Assembly (NCBI GenBank): GCA_003313425.1
Contig: NHZP01000061.1
Span: forward strand, 124,001-188,000
DNA length: 64,000 nucleotides
Source of the DNA: Pseudopyrenochaeta lycopersici
Lineage: Eukaryota > Ascomycota > Dothideomycetes > Pleosporales > Pseudopyrenochaetaceae
Direction of reading: 5' to 3'
Position 1 is the stretch's first letter. Every line of letters begins with the position of its first letter. Below are positions 52,258 through 63,514 of this stretch, piece by piece. The notes under the pieces were generated by a model. The model made no database searches and was not told where the DNA came from. It saw nothing but the letters and a program-made list of their open reading frames with translations. The position numbers and the translations under genes are program-made.

Positions 52258-52801
52258 TTCTTTTTGACTTTTCGTTGTTCCACAACAACACTTCCATCGT
52301 AATGGTACACAAACCTACTCCCTCGTCTCAACAACCTGCGTACATTAAGCATTACACACTTCACAGTAACAAATACTGTTACTTACATATAACATAAAAC
52401 ACAAAATACTTATACCTACTTACTTATAAATCAGTTACACCTAACGTTATACATCCCCGTAGAGACCGTTACACGATAAACAAACGCGCCTCCGAGCAGC
52501 AAGGACCATACTATACAATAACGCGCTACGCAAGCCGCGAACACTAAATCAATTATTAACCGCGTTCCCTATACAATAGCATTATACGACGTACAGACAA
52601 TCGATTTTATTGTTCCACAAAATACAAACACTAATTCGTTCCACGACCTGGATATATCAGTCGTTTATAGCCCTAGCGAAAAGATAGACTATACGTCAGA
52701 TACCTATAACCAATATCTAGACAGTCGCAAACTTTCGGGGGAAAGCAAGTATCGCTGCGAACCATCGCATCCACAAACAACCACACAGCACGCTACACGC
52801 A
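52258..52801. other. C34 long AT-rich 3' region
   Basis: Copy of the C29 filler. No gene seen. Confidence 0.55.
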
Positions 52802-53274
52802 CTACACCCTGCCGTTTGACCAATATACACCAACAGGTATATTGGCCCTAGAGACTGGCTGTCCCCGCCACCGTGTCTGCGCAAAAGAAAAGAACGCCGC
52901 CTCCGGTTCAGTACCACTTCGTATTGTAGACCACATCTCCACGCCACGTCGATGCATCGCTGCAACTACATTAGCACAACATGCAACACAACAAATATGG
53001 CATCCGCCAACGACTCCTACTGACCAACTTCGTCGTCCATAATATAAGCAATAGATCGTTCAACAGAACGAACCAGCCCACAACCAAGATGCACTACCGG
53101 CGGTTGCCCATCCAGCCAGCAAACTAAAGACCCGCGTCTCCACGCTGCGAAGAGCTTACAAACCTGTCCCAGGCGCACAAACTCTGAAAGAGAGACTCCG
53201 TCTGCGCATATCTCCAGCGCCGCAAACCAGAGCTCCGCGGGGAGCATAGACAACGGATCTACGCCCCCACCCAT
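52802..53274 (-). CDS. F-box-like protein (C34, copy of C29)
   Basis: Exons 53025-53274 and 52802-52959, identical to C29 at an offset of 7,908 bp. The offset is 7,909 at the left core because of the one-base core variant. Confidence 0.65.
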
Positions 53275-53377
53275 CCTGCACACGTAACGGATGTAAATAA
53301 AAGGCACTGCCAGCTACGTCCTACGTAGTGGAGGAACTCCCTCCAAACCACTCCATGCCAACAGATTCTCTGTTGCT

Positions 53378-53474
53378 CTTATATATACCTCTCTGTCTTG
53401 CGCGCCGCCAAGAGAACCTAGTCCCTAGTGCGCAACAGAGTGCCTAGTCCCTGTGTCTATGTCCATACACCAAT
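53378..53474 (-). promoter_or_regulatory. promoter module of C34
   Basis: Copy of the C29 module. CCAAT at 53470-53474. Confidence 0.68.
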
Positions 53475-53682
53475 CAAAGAATCGATTGAGAGAGTAGTGG
53501 GGGCAAGGGTGCCTCCCACGTGTAACCCAGCGTCAAACGACCCGCACCGTCCGTGCTCTGGCTTACTTACAGGGGCTTTTGCCCTAAACTACGAGTAGTT
53601 TACCGCTTCGCTACTCGCTCCACTCGTGGCAACGCATACGATGTAAAGTGGCAAGGGTAACCAGCGCAAGGCTGGTGACCAC

Positions 53683-53715
53683 TTGACAACTTTCTAGTGA
53701 AAGGAATCATATATA
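53683..53715. repeat. cassette core 35 (block type B)
   Basis: Standard core, right arm GGCTGCGCCTC. C29/C34 identity ends here. Next core 1,566 bp. Confidence 0.92.
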
Positions 53716-53869
53716 GGCTGCGCCTCACTAGAAATGTTGACTGTGGCTGGAGTGTGACCTCCCGCCCACCCACTTCTGGGTGAGCACCATGTACCCCCAA
53801 ATGACGCTAAATCGCGCACAGGGCAATTGACAACTTTTTTTTTGCGCCACACTGTGTCGTACTTAGTCA

Positions 53870-54276
53870 AATTTTTTTGACTACAACACTTGGACACACC
53901 AAGTCCAATGTACGCACATACAACACCAACTCCGTGACGAACAACTTACCTAGCATAAAGCCATACTCGCCAAAAAAACACACTGTGTTTAGCAATACGG
54001 ACGTCCAACGCATAACCAAAATCTAATCGTTATACATTGGGAACACTGTCTCTGTTAGTAACAGTTCCATGTCTACTCAAATGATCAGAAAAAGTAGAAG
54101 CCTCACAAAGTCACTCCGACATTCAAAAAATGTAAAATCCGCATAGGAAACTACAAAAACCCTATGGAACCTAGGACTCCGAAATTACAGTATCCGTACG
54201 TTCCCCCTACTTGAGCTCCTTAGGTATGCCACTCTACATACCATAGCGTAGTTAGCAAGCTACAGTCCCCGTTCCT
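53870..54276. other. C35 3' region
   Basis: About 400 bp without a credible gene. It contains GAAGCCTC/TGGAACCTAGGACTCC-type short repeats but no recognised element. Confidence 0.45.
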
Positions 54277-54745
54277 CTACCACCAATCCATTAACACTGC
54301 GAACGTGTTCTCGTCGACTGTGCAATACAAAAGGCCCACCTCTGCAAGCTCCTGCATTGCTGTAGCTACACAGTGTACACACATACTACACAAGCCTCGC
54401 TCCACCACGTTAATAGCGCAAAGTCCTTGCTCCTCTTGCTCCTCTTCAGACCCACAATGCTTAAGGGCTTCCGAGTGTACATTCCATAGAACGGTATACA
54501 CCTTACACAACGGTGAACTAAGCTACCGCTCCACAGATCAGTAAACCCAGAAGGGCACTCGCCCCTGTCATGAGCATCCGCTGTAGAATACCACTTACGT
54601 TATCTAGAATAGACTGAACGGCTGGTGGCCATGGCGATTCCACACCAACAGCTACGCCATACGCCGGCAACTCCATACAAACTCGATGCTCCGCACAGCA
54701 GACTGCCTCTTTATGCCCCGCTGCTGCCTCCACAGCCAATGTCAT
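54277..54745 (-). CDS. hypothetical protein (C35)
   Basis: Exons 54599-54745 and 54277-54522 join in phase 0 (donor GTAAGT, TTTACTGAT branch, acceptor GCGGTAG, 76-nt intron) to give 130 aa. It begins MTLAVEAAAGHKEAVCCAEH. Exon 2 has an acidic Glu/Gln run (GSEEEQEEQ), then Cys-rich SMCVHCVATA and a C-terminal helix. If the intron is retained, exon 1 runs into a hydrophobic tail (ASALLGLLICGAVA) and stops, giving a possible membrane-anchored form. Not recognised. Confidence 0.6.
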
Positions 54746-54967
54746 TGCGAACAATAACCCTTACCAAGCGTATACACGATAACGAGATCCCCTCCGTAGG
54801 CGGCCACCTACTAAATAAAGTTAGCCGTCGCTGCTACCTGCAGCAAAATCGCTTTTGTTGATGACAATAAAGCGATAACTAGTGCACCGCACCCTATCCA
54901 GATTTTACGCTGTAAAAGAAACACTCTGTGTCTCGTGTAAAGAGGAGGACGGGGGAGAGGGCTCCCC

Positions 54968-55062
54968 TCTTATACATCTCTGTCTTGCGCAATGCCAAGA
55001 CCACCTAGTCCCTAGCAGGCAATGAGCTGCCCACTCCATGCTGTCTACGTTCATAGACCAAT
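54968..55062 (-). promoter_or_regulatory. promoter module of C35
   Basis: TATA-like CTTATACAT near 54969 and CCAAT at 55058-55062. A GGGGAG/CTCCCC leader hairpin is present. The ATG is over 200 nt downstream. Confidence 0.6.
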
Positions 55063-55248
55063 CAGAAACCTGATCGATAAAAAGAGTGGCAAAACATGAG
55101 TCACCTGACAACATATCCATGTTCTGCTTTGCTTACAGGGGCTTATGCCTCTAGCCTCTAAAGAGCCTAACCCTTCGGTACTCCCTCCAGTCGTGGCAAC
55201 GCATACGTGTAAAGTGGCAAGGGTAACCAGCGCAAGGCTGGTGACCAC

Positions 55249-55281
55249 TTGACAACTTTCTAGTGAAAGGAATCATATATA
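55249..55281. repeat. cassette core 36
   Basis: Standard core, right arm GGCTGCGCC. Left limit of C36/C9 identity. Next core 1,582 bp. Confidence 0.92.
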
Positions 55282-55411
55282 GGCTGCGCCACACTAGAAA
55301 AGTTGAGGACGGGTCTGTGCGCGTCAAATCCGCGCCACAGCTAACGTGACTCAGCGTGTCTTCCAGCCACACATAATTGGACTTAGCCAATTTTTGAGAC
55401 ACAAAACTATT

Positions 55412-55758
55412 GTTCCTCCAAACGTAGTGTACCCACTAACAATATAGCCTACGCTACCATAAGATAATAGCTTCCGCCATTACCAATACATCAATTCCTA
55501 AAACGATACAAAAATATAGTACCTTAATACAAATATGACTGCATGACCAGTAGCATACAAAAAATTGCATACCGGGCTTGAAAAAGCATACAACGCATAC
55601 TACCGTAACACATTACGCATAACATGACAAAGCAATAAACCTCTGCGAGCACGCCATAACAAAGGATAAAGCAGAGCTTGAACAACATCAAAGTACTGAT
55701 ATGGTCAGTACTACCCTATAGAATATTGTTAGCAACCGCCAAAATACAACTCCGTTTG
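55412..55758. other. C36 AT-rich 3' region
   Basis: Copy of the C9 region. No gene seen. Confidence 0.5.
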
Positions 55759-56352
55759 CTACACACCTGATGTATGTACAGCAGACTCGTCTTGCCTAAC
55801 GACCAAAGGATCGCGAACGAGCCCCACAAGACCACGCCACCGCTCGATGCGCCTCTGCCACATTGCAACTGAGGCTAACGCTTCACGATGCCACTGTACG
55901 TTCGATCCACGAGTGCCTGGCCGGCCACAAAGTCCTGCAATTATCCCCGAAGACTCCGCAACACGGAAGGGACTCTCATGCAGCCAAACCACTGTCCGCA
56001 CTGACACAGGGCCAAAGTCCACCAAGGCATACACACAGCGTAACCACCTCCGGTCATGCAGTTCCACACGCAGACTCGCATAAAACTCAGCCTCCGCAGG
56101 TAAAACATTGGACAACTCCTGTTCCACATTGTTGACGCCCCACGGGCCTGTCCAAGGCGCATAGTGGACGAGAAAGAACCTATCACGGGGCATAAAGACA
56201 CCCTCAATGCCCCATAACTCGAACCTGGACCGAAAACGACGCGGTTCATGCACACTCTGTAAACCCGATCCGGGTGGCATGGAAACAGGTTGACCTGATG
56301 TGCCTCCAACACGACGGCTCCTACAAGAACGCTGCCTACGCGAGCGGGACAT
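55759..56352 (-). CDS. hypothetical protein (C36, copy of C9)
   Basis: Identical to the 197-aa C9 protein at a constant 42,522-bp offset, including the promoter-less upstream block. Confidence 0.6.
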   Translation of the reverse strand: MSRSRRQRSCRSRRVGGTSGQPVSMPPGSGLQSVHEPRRFRSRFELWGIEGVFMPRDRFFLVHYAPWTGPWGVNNVEQELSNVLPAEAEFYASLRVELHDRRWLRCVYALVDFGPVSVRTVVWLHESPFRVAESSGIIAGLCGRPGTRGSNVQWHREALASVAMWQRRIERWRGLVGLVRDPLVVRQDESAVHTSGV

Positions 56353-56830
56353 AGGGACGAGCTACCCGCAAGCCTCCACTATAAACCTGATATGCGATCT
56401 TCGCAACCCCACTGACCGTGGTGGAGTTGGTAAGGATAGAACCAACGATCCCGCAGCCTGCTCTTTTTCATTGGAAAAGACGTCGAATCCCCTGAAGCAC
56501 TTCCGTGCCAAACAGTCCTGCGTGGTGCCCAGCCCCGCAGACAAGATAAAAGATCAACTACGTTAAGAATGCCTTCGCAGGCAACGAAAACCAGCCGGTA
56601 CCTCACCTCCGTTCACAGTAACCCCGCATCCACGTGACGAGAGCACGGCAGCGCCCTTGCCTGCAATGACTCAACCATGCTCCACAAGGACCGTATCCAC
56701 GTCATGCATTGCATAAATAGTGCATTGCCTCTAAACTAATTCTAGTTTAACACTTCGTTGTTCCCTCCAGTCACAGGCAAAGCTTACAGTAAAGTTACAT
56801 GGGTCAGGCAGCACAAGGCTGCCGACCACA

Positions 56831-56863
56831 TTGACAACTTTCTAGTGAAAGGAATCATATATA
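56831..56863. repeat. cassette core 37
   Basis: Preceded by CACA as in core 10, but the right arm is GCACTCG instead of GGCGGTTCGCC. This is the left junction of the extra cassette C37. Next core 1,573 bp. Confidence 0.93.
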
Positions 56864-56999
56864 GCACTCGAAAGTTGTCGGAGGGGGCCCGTGCCCCAAC
56901 ATGACCCATGTCTGCGCTCCCCGCGCCACAGCTAACGTGACCCTGCGTGACTGTCAGCCACAGGGAAAATGGACTTAGCCATTTTTTTTGAAGGTTCGA

Positions 57000-57463
57000 T
57001 GTTCCATCTGAAGGGCTCCCACACCCTTACCGACTGACCTCCGGTAATCCAAATTCTTCATTGTCCCCACAACGACGTAAACCCTATATAACATAATTAA
57101 TATATATATAAATATACTACTTTTGTTTTACAAAATAAAACAAGTATGAAATAACATACCTTCCTATTATTTTCCAATAATCTCCATACTACAACTCCCC
57201 TTGTATATCTACACTCCGCATCCTCGACGTACCTACGTAAAATCAGATAACATATCTACCCATCTATGATTACCAAGACACTCCATAGTACGCGTACACA
57301 CTACTAACCTAATTTACCAATAATGCACTTACCTTACAACTAAACAAGACCAAAGGTAAGAGAACATTACGATAATTGAGTTTCGCAAACTCTACAACAA
57401 TTGAATGACAGAGACAGCTCCCTAGCCTCTACGTTACACCATCAACATCTCTGGAAAACAACG
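57000..57463. other. C37 3' region
   Basis: AT-rich. It contains the usual GATG/CATC and AAGGG/CCCTT hairpins at its left end and otherwise nothing recognised. Confidence 0.5.
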
Positions 57464-58048
57464 CTACGCGCCACCGCCAACTCTTACATGGCGAGGACGT
57501 ACAGATATTTTTTTGTTTTTTCCTGCACGCAACCTGCGCAGGCCCTGAACAGCACCAGCAGTGCATACAAAGCTTCCTCCAAGTCGATCTCCACGACCAT
57601 CACAGAAGCGCTGGCTACTCCGTACAAGACTTTCATCAACAACGTCATGAGAGGTTCCCTCTACGTCCGCCAGCGTTGGAAACCGCCCTAAATCACATAC
57701 AGCCTCCAGCAGAGGACACGTCCGCGACAAAAAACACCCATCGCTCTCTTGGGTGCTAGGTGTATCCACATCGATTACATCAAAGCATAGAAGTTCCACA
57801 TCTCCGAGCCAATCTAGGACGATATCCATGTTTATAGGGCTACCCGCCACGATCCACACTGTGAAAAGACATGAAGTGGGATACACTTCCTGCAAACAAC
57901 CAAAAAGCAGAGTACCATCTGCACAGGACGTCGCCAACTCCGCCTGCAACTCCATCGTCAATCGCTGCACCCAGGATGACTTCATGATGCTGCTACCACA
58001 GACCAGCTGCACTTTAAAGCAGCGACACCTTGCTAATGATTCCATCAT
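57464..58048 (-). CDS. hypothetical protein (C37)
   Basis: A 194-aa frame, MMESLARCRCFKVQLVCGSS at the start, with a middle rich in hydrophobic strands (LLFGCLQEVYPTSCLFTVWIV... VELLCFDVIDVDTPSTQ) and a basic end (RRLRAGKNKKISVRPRHVRV). It is not recognised and has no SDAVG motif. The basic tail could belong to a different exon, because GT-AG pairs are available near 57560-57640. The body to about residue 130 is the more secure part. The cassette carrying it appears to have inserted as a unit. Confidence 0.55.
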   Translation of the reverse strand: MMESLARCRCFKVQLVCGSSIMKSSWVQRLTMELQAELATSCADGTLLFGCLQEVYPTSCLFTVWIVAGSPINMDIVLDWLGDVELLCFDVIDVDTPSTQESDGCFLSRTCPLLEAVCDLGRFPTLADVEGTSHDVVDESLVRSSQRFCDGRGDRLGGSFVCTAGAVQGLRRLRAGKNKKISVRPRHVRVGGGA

Positions 58049-58119
58049 CACCTACTAAAAGAGAAGAATAAAAAAATGTTCATAGAGACTGAACATTCAC
58101 ACTCCGTGCAGAAATGCTG

Positions 58120-58215
58120 TTTATATGTTAATGTCTATGCTGTCTTTGCCAAGACACACTAGTCCCTAGTTGGCACGAGTGTGCCCCTTCCATGAATCTA
58201 TGTCCATAGACCAAT
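58120..58215 (-). promoter_or_regulatory. promoter module of C37
   Basis: TATA-like TTTATATGT near 58120 and CCAAT at 58211-58215. Confidence 0.65.
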
Positions 58216-58403
58216 CAAATGATTGATTGAAATAAAATGTGGCAACCCAGCGTCACCTGACTCACACGGTCCGTGCTGCGTGTTGCTTACAGGGGGCAGC
58301 GCCTCTAAACTAATTCTAGTTTAACCCTTCGGTACTCCCTCCAGTCGTAGGCTCTGCTTACAGGTAAAGTGGCAAGGGTAACCAGCACGAGGCTGGTGAC
58401 CAC

Positions 58404-58436
58404 TTGACAACTTTCTAGTGAAAGGAATCATATATA
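58404..58436. repeat. cassette core 38
   Basis: Standard core, right arm GGCGGTTCGCC as at core 10. Right junction of C37 and left limit of C38/C10 identity. Next core 1,571 bp. Confidence 0.93.
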
Positions 58437-58832
58437 GGCGGTTCGCCACACTAGAAAGTTGAGTCGGGGCCCGTGCCCCCCCCATGTGCCACACCTCCAT
58501 GTGACTCTGCATCGCCTCCAGCCACAATTCCTGTGGACTTAGCCAAAAAAATTTGGGATTTTTTTTTTCGCACTTACCTTACTGAGCCCAACTAAATTCA
58601 TACGACGTCCCCCGTCTACTACCAATACGATACTCTTGCACTACCCTTATTATTATAAGGTATATTCCTAAAAAAATCAAAATAAACTTAAAATGTAATC
58701 AAATTTAATCATTCTAGAACACTTACTGTATAAGCGCTCACACCCTTATCATGCCAATTCTTAACATCATAGCAAAACTTCGTTTATGTACTGCATTTCT
58801 GTACTACAGCAAAAAAAAGCAAACACTCCCAG

Positions 58833-59628
58833 TTAACACTGAGATGCATCCGCATACCAACAACGCAGCCACTCGGCCCCAAACGGGTACACTGTACCAG
58901 GAGCGTCACTGACACCAGCGAACCACGCTGAATCTCTATTCGGACGCATGCAGTGAAATCTATCCCAACGCTCGAACCGCCGCTGCTTTCTCGTGAGCGC
59001 CGCACAGCATGCGCAGTCTTCATACAAGGTACAACTACACAACGCGCTGCTAGAAAACCGCCCGTTCTCCAACGCAGCGCACACTGCGAGCAACAACTGC
59101 ACATCTGCAGCGTGCCCTCCTGGCAACACCACAAGAGGCAACACACGTTGCACAAACACATCGAGTGTCTCTTCCGAGAGCCGAGCAAAGAAGACAATGC
59201 TCTGCCAGCGACCACTTATCGGGGTCAGGGTATCCACCTTAAAAACAAGCAAGGCCTGCCGACTATCGCGGAGGGAAATAGAATCAACATAGCCCCTAAG
59301 ACATCCGTCATGTTGTTCGTCCACGCACTGCTGAGGAGGCTTCCCGCTCTCCTTCGTGGGCCACCACAATACGCCGCCATCTTCTCTATTATGGCACGTC
59401 ATCGATATTCCTTGTTCCACAAGCTCTGTCCCAGAAAACAAAATCAAGTTAGTTAGGCGTCTCTAACTTGTTTACAACGAAAAAGCGCCTACCGTGCAAG
59501 TGCTCCCGCACCCACTGTATGTTAACATCAGTCCCTTCAAACGGCTCCCCGCGCACACCTGGTTCCAGTGTGTCTATCGACCACCTCTTGCTTCCACCAA
59601 GCGAACTCACTCCGGCTTGCGTCTCCAT
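58833..59628 (-). CDS. SDAVG-family protein (C38, copy of C10)
   Basis: Exons 59493-59628 and 58833-59425, identical to C10 at a constant 44,095-bp offset. Confidence 0.83.
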
Positions 59629-59689
59629 CGCAGTCAACGAGGAGTTGATCAAGGAAAGACACCACCTCCGTGGGTGGGAAGCCCTCCCC

Positions 59690-59787
59690 TCTTATATATT
59701 CCTCGATACCTTGCGCTACGCCAAGATGTGTTAGTCCCTATCAGGCAGCGGAATGCCCCGTCCCTGTGTCTATGTTCATAGCCCAAT
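59690..59787 (-). promoter_or_regulatory. promoter module of C38
   Basis: Copy of the C10 module. CCAAT at 59783-59787. Confidence 0.7.
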
Positions 59788-59974
59788 CATATAGATGATT
59801 CAAAGAAAAGTGGGCAAAGCAGCGTCATCTGACCCGCACCGTCCGTGCTCTGCTTTGCTTACTAAGTGCATTGCCTCTAAACTACTCGTAGTTTAACGCT
59901 TCGCTTCTCGTTCCACTCGAGGCCCTGCTTAATTGTAAAGTGTCCAGGGTAACCAGCGCAAGGCTGGTGACCAC

Positions 59975-60007
59975 TTGACAACTTTCTAGTGAAAGGAATC
60001 ATATATA
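59975..60007. repeat. cassette core 39
   Basis: Standard core, right arm GCACTCGAAAGTTG. C10/C38 identity ends here. Next core 1,571 bp. Confidence 0.92.
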
Positions 60008-60179
60008 GCACTCGAAAGTTGAGAGAATGGGCCCGTGCCCATCACAACCCGTCTGTGCGCAGAACGCGCCACAGCCCCCATCTGACTCAGCCTGTCTTCC
60101 AGCCACACACAATTGGACTTCGCCATTTTTTTGAGAAGAATGGATGTTCGATATTCCATCCTAAGGGTGGGAGCCCTTA

Positions 60180-60532
60180 CTAACCAAGCTCTGCCATACA
60201 AATTCTTTATTCTTCGCAATAACCCTACCTTTACTACAGTAGTACTTATTTCCAGGAAAATTAAACGTACAACTATAATTATGTATAGATATGTACATCC
60301 TATAAAGCAACCTAGTAACATGGTTAAAGCATACTTAATACTAACTACATACCTAGCAGAAGGAATGTTATTACTTACCTTACTCTCGATAGAACGTTAC
60401 ATACGTACCTTAAACAAATGTACGTGTTCCTACAATAGATACTAACACATAGCATAAAACACATACCATGCCTCACCCAGATCGTAACGCAGTCCGCGAC
60501 CACCATAGCAAATAACAAGATCTACAAAAGAT
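60180..60532. other. C39 3' region
   Basis: AT-rich. It holds a possible 3' intron (donor GTAAGT-type strings near 60380, CTAAT near the left end) but no second gene. Confidence 0.45.
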
Positions 60533-61131
60533 CTAATGTGTAGTACTATAATCATTCTCTACCTCTTCGAGATCGTGCACACGAGAATTACGCCCTTGCG
60601 GACTAACAGCGTTTCTTTGCCTTGCCAATACAGCATCTAGGGATAACTCTCCGAGTGGTAAACGCCGACTTCCGTCCTGCACGAGAGAATCCAACTGGTC
60701 TCTCCAAGAAACCGTATACTGCGCATACAGACTACTGCTGCCTACCAACTCTGCAACTCGATCCCTAAAGCCGTTAACACGAGCATGCAACCATCTTCTC
60801 TCATGATCCTCCAGATATGCACCACATATCGATAAATGCGACAACAAGAGACGAATCCGTCCTCTGAAAAAAACTGTTGTATAAGCACACGCTCCACTGG
60901 CAGGACACTACGTGATACATACCGCCACACACCTAGTCGTGTTGTGTCGAGCACAGACGTGGACGAGTTGCTACCACTAACTGGATATACAGCCTGTATA
61001 GTTTGCAGCAAGAAACACTCCGTTGTTGTTAATCTTCGATGTGCTTCGCCAAACCGTCGCCACGCTCTCGCCCCCGAACTTGCCCGGGGTAAACGTAGGC
61101 ATTCCACGCTGGTGCTGTGCCGTCCAGCCAT
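60533..61131 (-). CDS. hypothetical protein (C39)
   Basis: The first ATG after the TATA box opens exon 1 (60923-61131). Donor GTATGT and acceptor TTTTTTTCAG remove 59 nt and join exon 2 (60533-60863) in phase 2, giving 179 aa. Exon 1 is MAGRHSTSVECLRLPRASSG... TECFLLQTIQAVYPVSG. Exon 2 is charged and helical (YLEDHERRWLHARVNGFRDR, LGELSLDAVLARQRN) and ends DLEEVENDYSTTH. Not recognised and unrelated to the SDAVG family by eye. The splice site quality makes this model better than any single frame. Confidence 0.65.
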
Positions 61132-61241
61132 CCGCCCCTCTGCGTACTACAAATGCTGTTTTCAAAGTAAAACAACCTTCAACAACTGTCTCCGAAACAC
61201 GCACTCCCTGCGTCTCAGTACTCTGTGAGCGGGCTCCCCTC

Positions 61242-61335
61242 CTATATAGATCTCTGTCTTGCGCAACGCCAAGAGCACCTAGTCCCTAGGGAGCAGCGGA
61301 GTGCCCATTCCATGAATCTATGTCCATAGACCAAT
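61242..61335 (-). promoter_or_regulatory. promoter module of C39
   Basis: TATA-like CTATATAGA near 61242 and CCAAT at 61331-61335. Confidence 0.68.
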
Positions 61336-61545
61336 CAGAACTTCAGTCTGACCGTGTTGTGGGGGCAGGGGTGCCTCCCACGGGTAACCCTGCAGTCATC
61401 TGACTCACACGGTCCGTGCTGCGTGTTACTTAAGCGTGCAGCGCCTCTAAACTAATTCTAGTTTAACACTCCGTTGTTCCCTCCACTCACAGGCTCTGCT
61501 TACAGGTAAAGTTGCAAGGGCTGGCAGCGCAAGGCTGCCGACCAC

Positions 61546-61579
61546 TTGCTCAACTTTCTAGTGAAAGGAATCATATATA
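61546..61579. repeat. cassette core 40 (variant)
   Basis: 34-nt TTGCTCAAC variant as in core 22, right arm GGCAAAACGCC. Left limit of C40/C22 identity. Next core 1,576 bp. Confidence 0.92.
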
Positions 61580-61674
61580 GGCAAAACGCCACACTAGAAA
61601 GTTGAGGATGGGCCCGTGCCCCCCCCATGTGCCACACATCCATGTGACTCAGCTTGGCCTCCAGCCACAGGGAA

Positions 61675-62056
61675 ATTGGTCTTCGCCAATTTTGACAGAG
61701 AACAAGTGATTTTCCAAATCACAACGCTCCTAAACTATACCTATTGAAGCATTAAAATTCATCCTCACCATTTTGGTAGGACTGCAAACAGAGAACACAC
61801 CCTGATATGAGTATCATACAAGTACATTGTCGCCCTACTATAATAAGCTACGCATTAAACAAACAGGAAAAAGTAACGCCGTACATTACCACAATCATCG
61901 GTTGCAACACCACAATGACCCACTGGCCATGTCCCACAAAGGCACCCGCCTGCTTATACAACACGTCTCTACATAACATTTCATAGCGTAACGTCCTGTC
62001 TCTACCAGAAGAAAAACAAGAACTAATACAGTAGGGGACACCTCTTGTACTACGTA
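61675..62056. other. C40 3' region
   Basis: Copy of the C22 3' region. No separate gene accepted. Confidence 0.45.
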
Positions 62057-62642
62057 CTAATAACCCACTGAGCGTGCACGCAGCGTTGTAACAAGATAAT
62101 GTAGTTCCACGTGACTCTCCAAGCCCTCTGCAATATAGCAAAGTATCAGATTAAAGAGACTCACGACCAATGTGAGCCTCGACAATTGCATAAAGCCGTT
62201 CCACTTCTACGCGTAACGCTTCCACCGACTGTAATAGTTCGGTACCACCGCCACGCCCTCTTCCGGGCTTACGACAAACACAAACACGCCGTGATGGAGA
62301 CGTTCTCTCCATACGCGTACGCTTCGCATTCCTTGTCCCATCAGAGCCCTGATCGGAAGAAGACTCTTCAGAATCTACGATGCACCACCGCTTCCGTCGC
62401 GGCTTACCCCTCGCCACCCGGTCTCGTGCAAACAATGGTGATGCACCTACAGCAGTACAGTTGATACTGTTAGGACCATCCGCCCCATTCGCTTCGCTGC
62501 AAGAGGTACCCTGCGATGCATCCAGCACGCACTCATCATCGCCAACGATAAACCCATCGAGATCAGTATCCTCTGAATCTCCATCCGGCTCAGTACTAGA
62601 CATTCCGTCATGGTTACGTGAACGCGCAGCCGCTGAAACCAT
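62057..62642 (-). CDS. acidic/basic nuclear-type protein (C40, copy of C22)
   Basis: Exons 62165-62642 and 62057-62127, identical to C22 at a constant 28,385-bp offset. Confidence 0.7.
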
Positions 62643-62836
62643 GTAAGCTACTCCATATCAAACGCTATACATAACTGTATACAGCTACTACTTACAAGAC
62701 TCCGTTATAAAATAAGACGCAACACTTGTTTGCGCCATAACAATAGTACGCTGTACACCCACCTCCGTGTACTCTTAGTTAAGAGTGTTGCTGGAAAACA
62801 TCCGTCCCACCTCCGTGAAAACAGAGAAGCTGTTAT

Positions 62837-62932
62837 GATTATATACCTCTCTATCTTGCGCACTGCCAAGACACACTAGTCCCTACGAGGCAGAGGCGTG
62901 CCTACTCCCTATGTCTACATTCATAGACCAAT
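62837..62932 (-). promoter_or_regulatory. promoter module of C40
   Basis: Copy of the C22 module. CCAAT at 62928-62932. Confidence 0.7.
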
Positions 62933-63121
62933 CAGAATTTTATTCTGAGAAAGAGTGGGCAAGCAGTGATCATCTGATCAGCACGCGCCCGTGCTCTGCG
63001 TTGCTTAGTAAGTGCAGCGCCTCTAGTCTTTAAAAAGACTAACCCTTCGGTACTCCCTCCAGTCGTAGGCTCTGCTTAGATGTAAAGTGTCCAGGGTCTC
63101 CAGCACGAGGCTGGTGACCAC

Positions 63122-63154
63122 TTGACAACTTTCTAGTGAAAGGAATCATATATA
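63122..63154. repeat. cassette core 41
   Basis: Standard core, right arm GCACTCGAAAGTTG. C22/C40 identity ends here. Confidence 0.92.
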
Positions 63155-63514
63155 GCACTCGAAAGTTGTCGGAGGGGCCCGTGCGCGCAAAAATAGCGCC
63201 ACAGCATCCCAACGTGACTCTCCCGAGCCACAGCCAACCTGACTCGGCGTGCCCTCCAGCCACAAGGAAAATGGACTTAGGCATTTTTTTTTGAGAGGAT
63301 TGACATTCCGTCTAAAGGGTAAGGTCCCTAAATAACATAGCTCCGCACAACAACTTCCTTGTTACAATAATGATAATACTATAATTAACGTCTCAGTAAC
63401 TACGTGTGATAAAAATAAGGATTAATAAATCAACGTACTTTACAACACAGTAAACAACTAGTGCTACACGCCATACCCATATGTAAAATATAGAGGAACT
63501 TACTGCTAACCGTT

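Noticed and set aside
88..63154. CRISPR array or bacterial integron
   Set aside because: Repeat spacing of 1.58 kb, GT-AG introns, TATA and CCAAT boxes, and no integron integrase or cas gene. The similarity to integrons is in logic only.
88..63154. LTR or MITE-type transposon flanking each gene
   Set aside because: No transposase or reverse transcriptase, no target-site duplication visible around the cores, and the repeat is inseparable from the gene unit.
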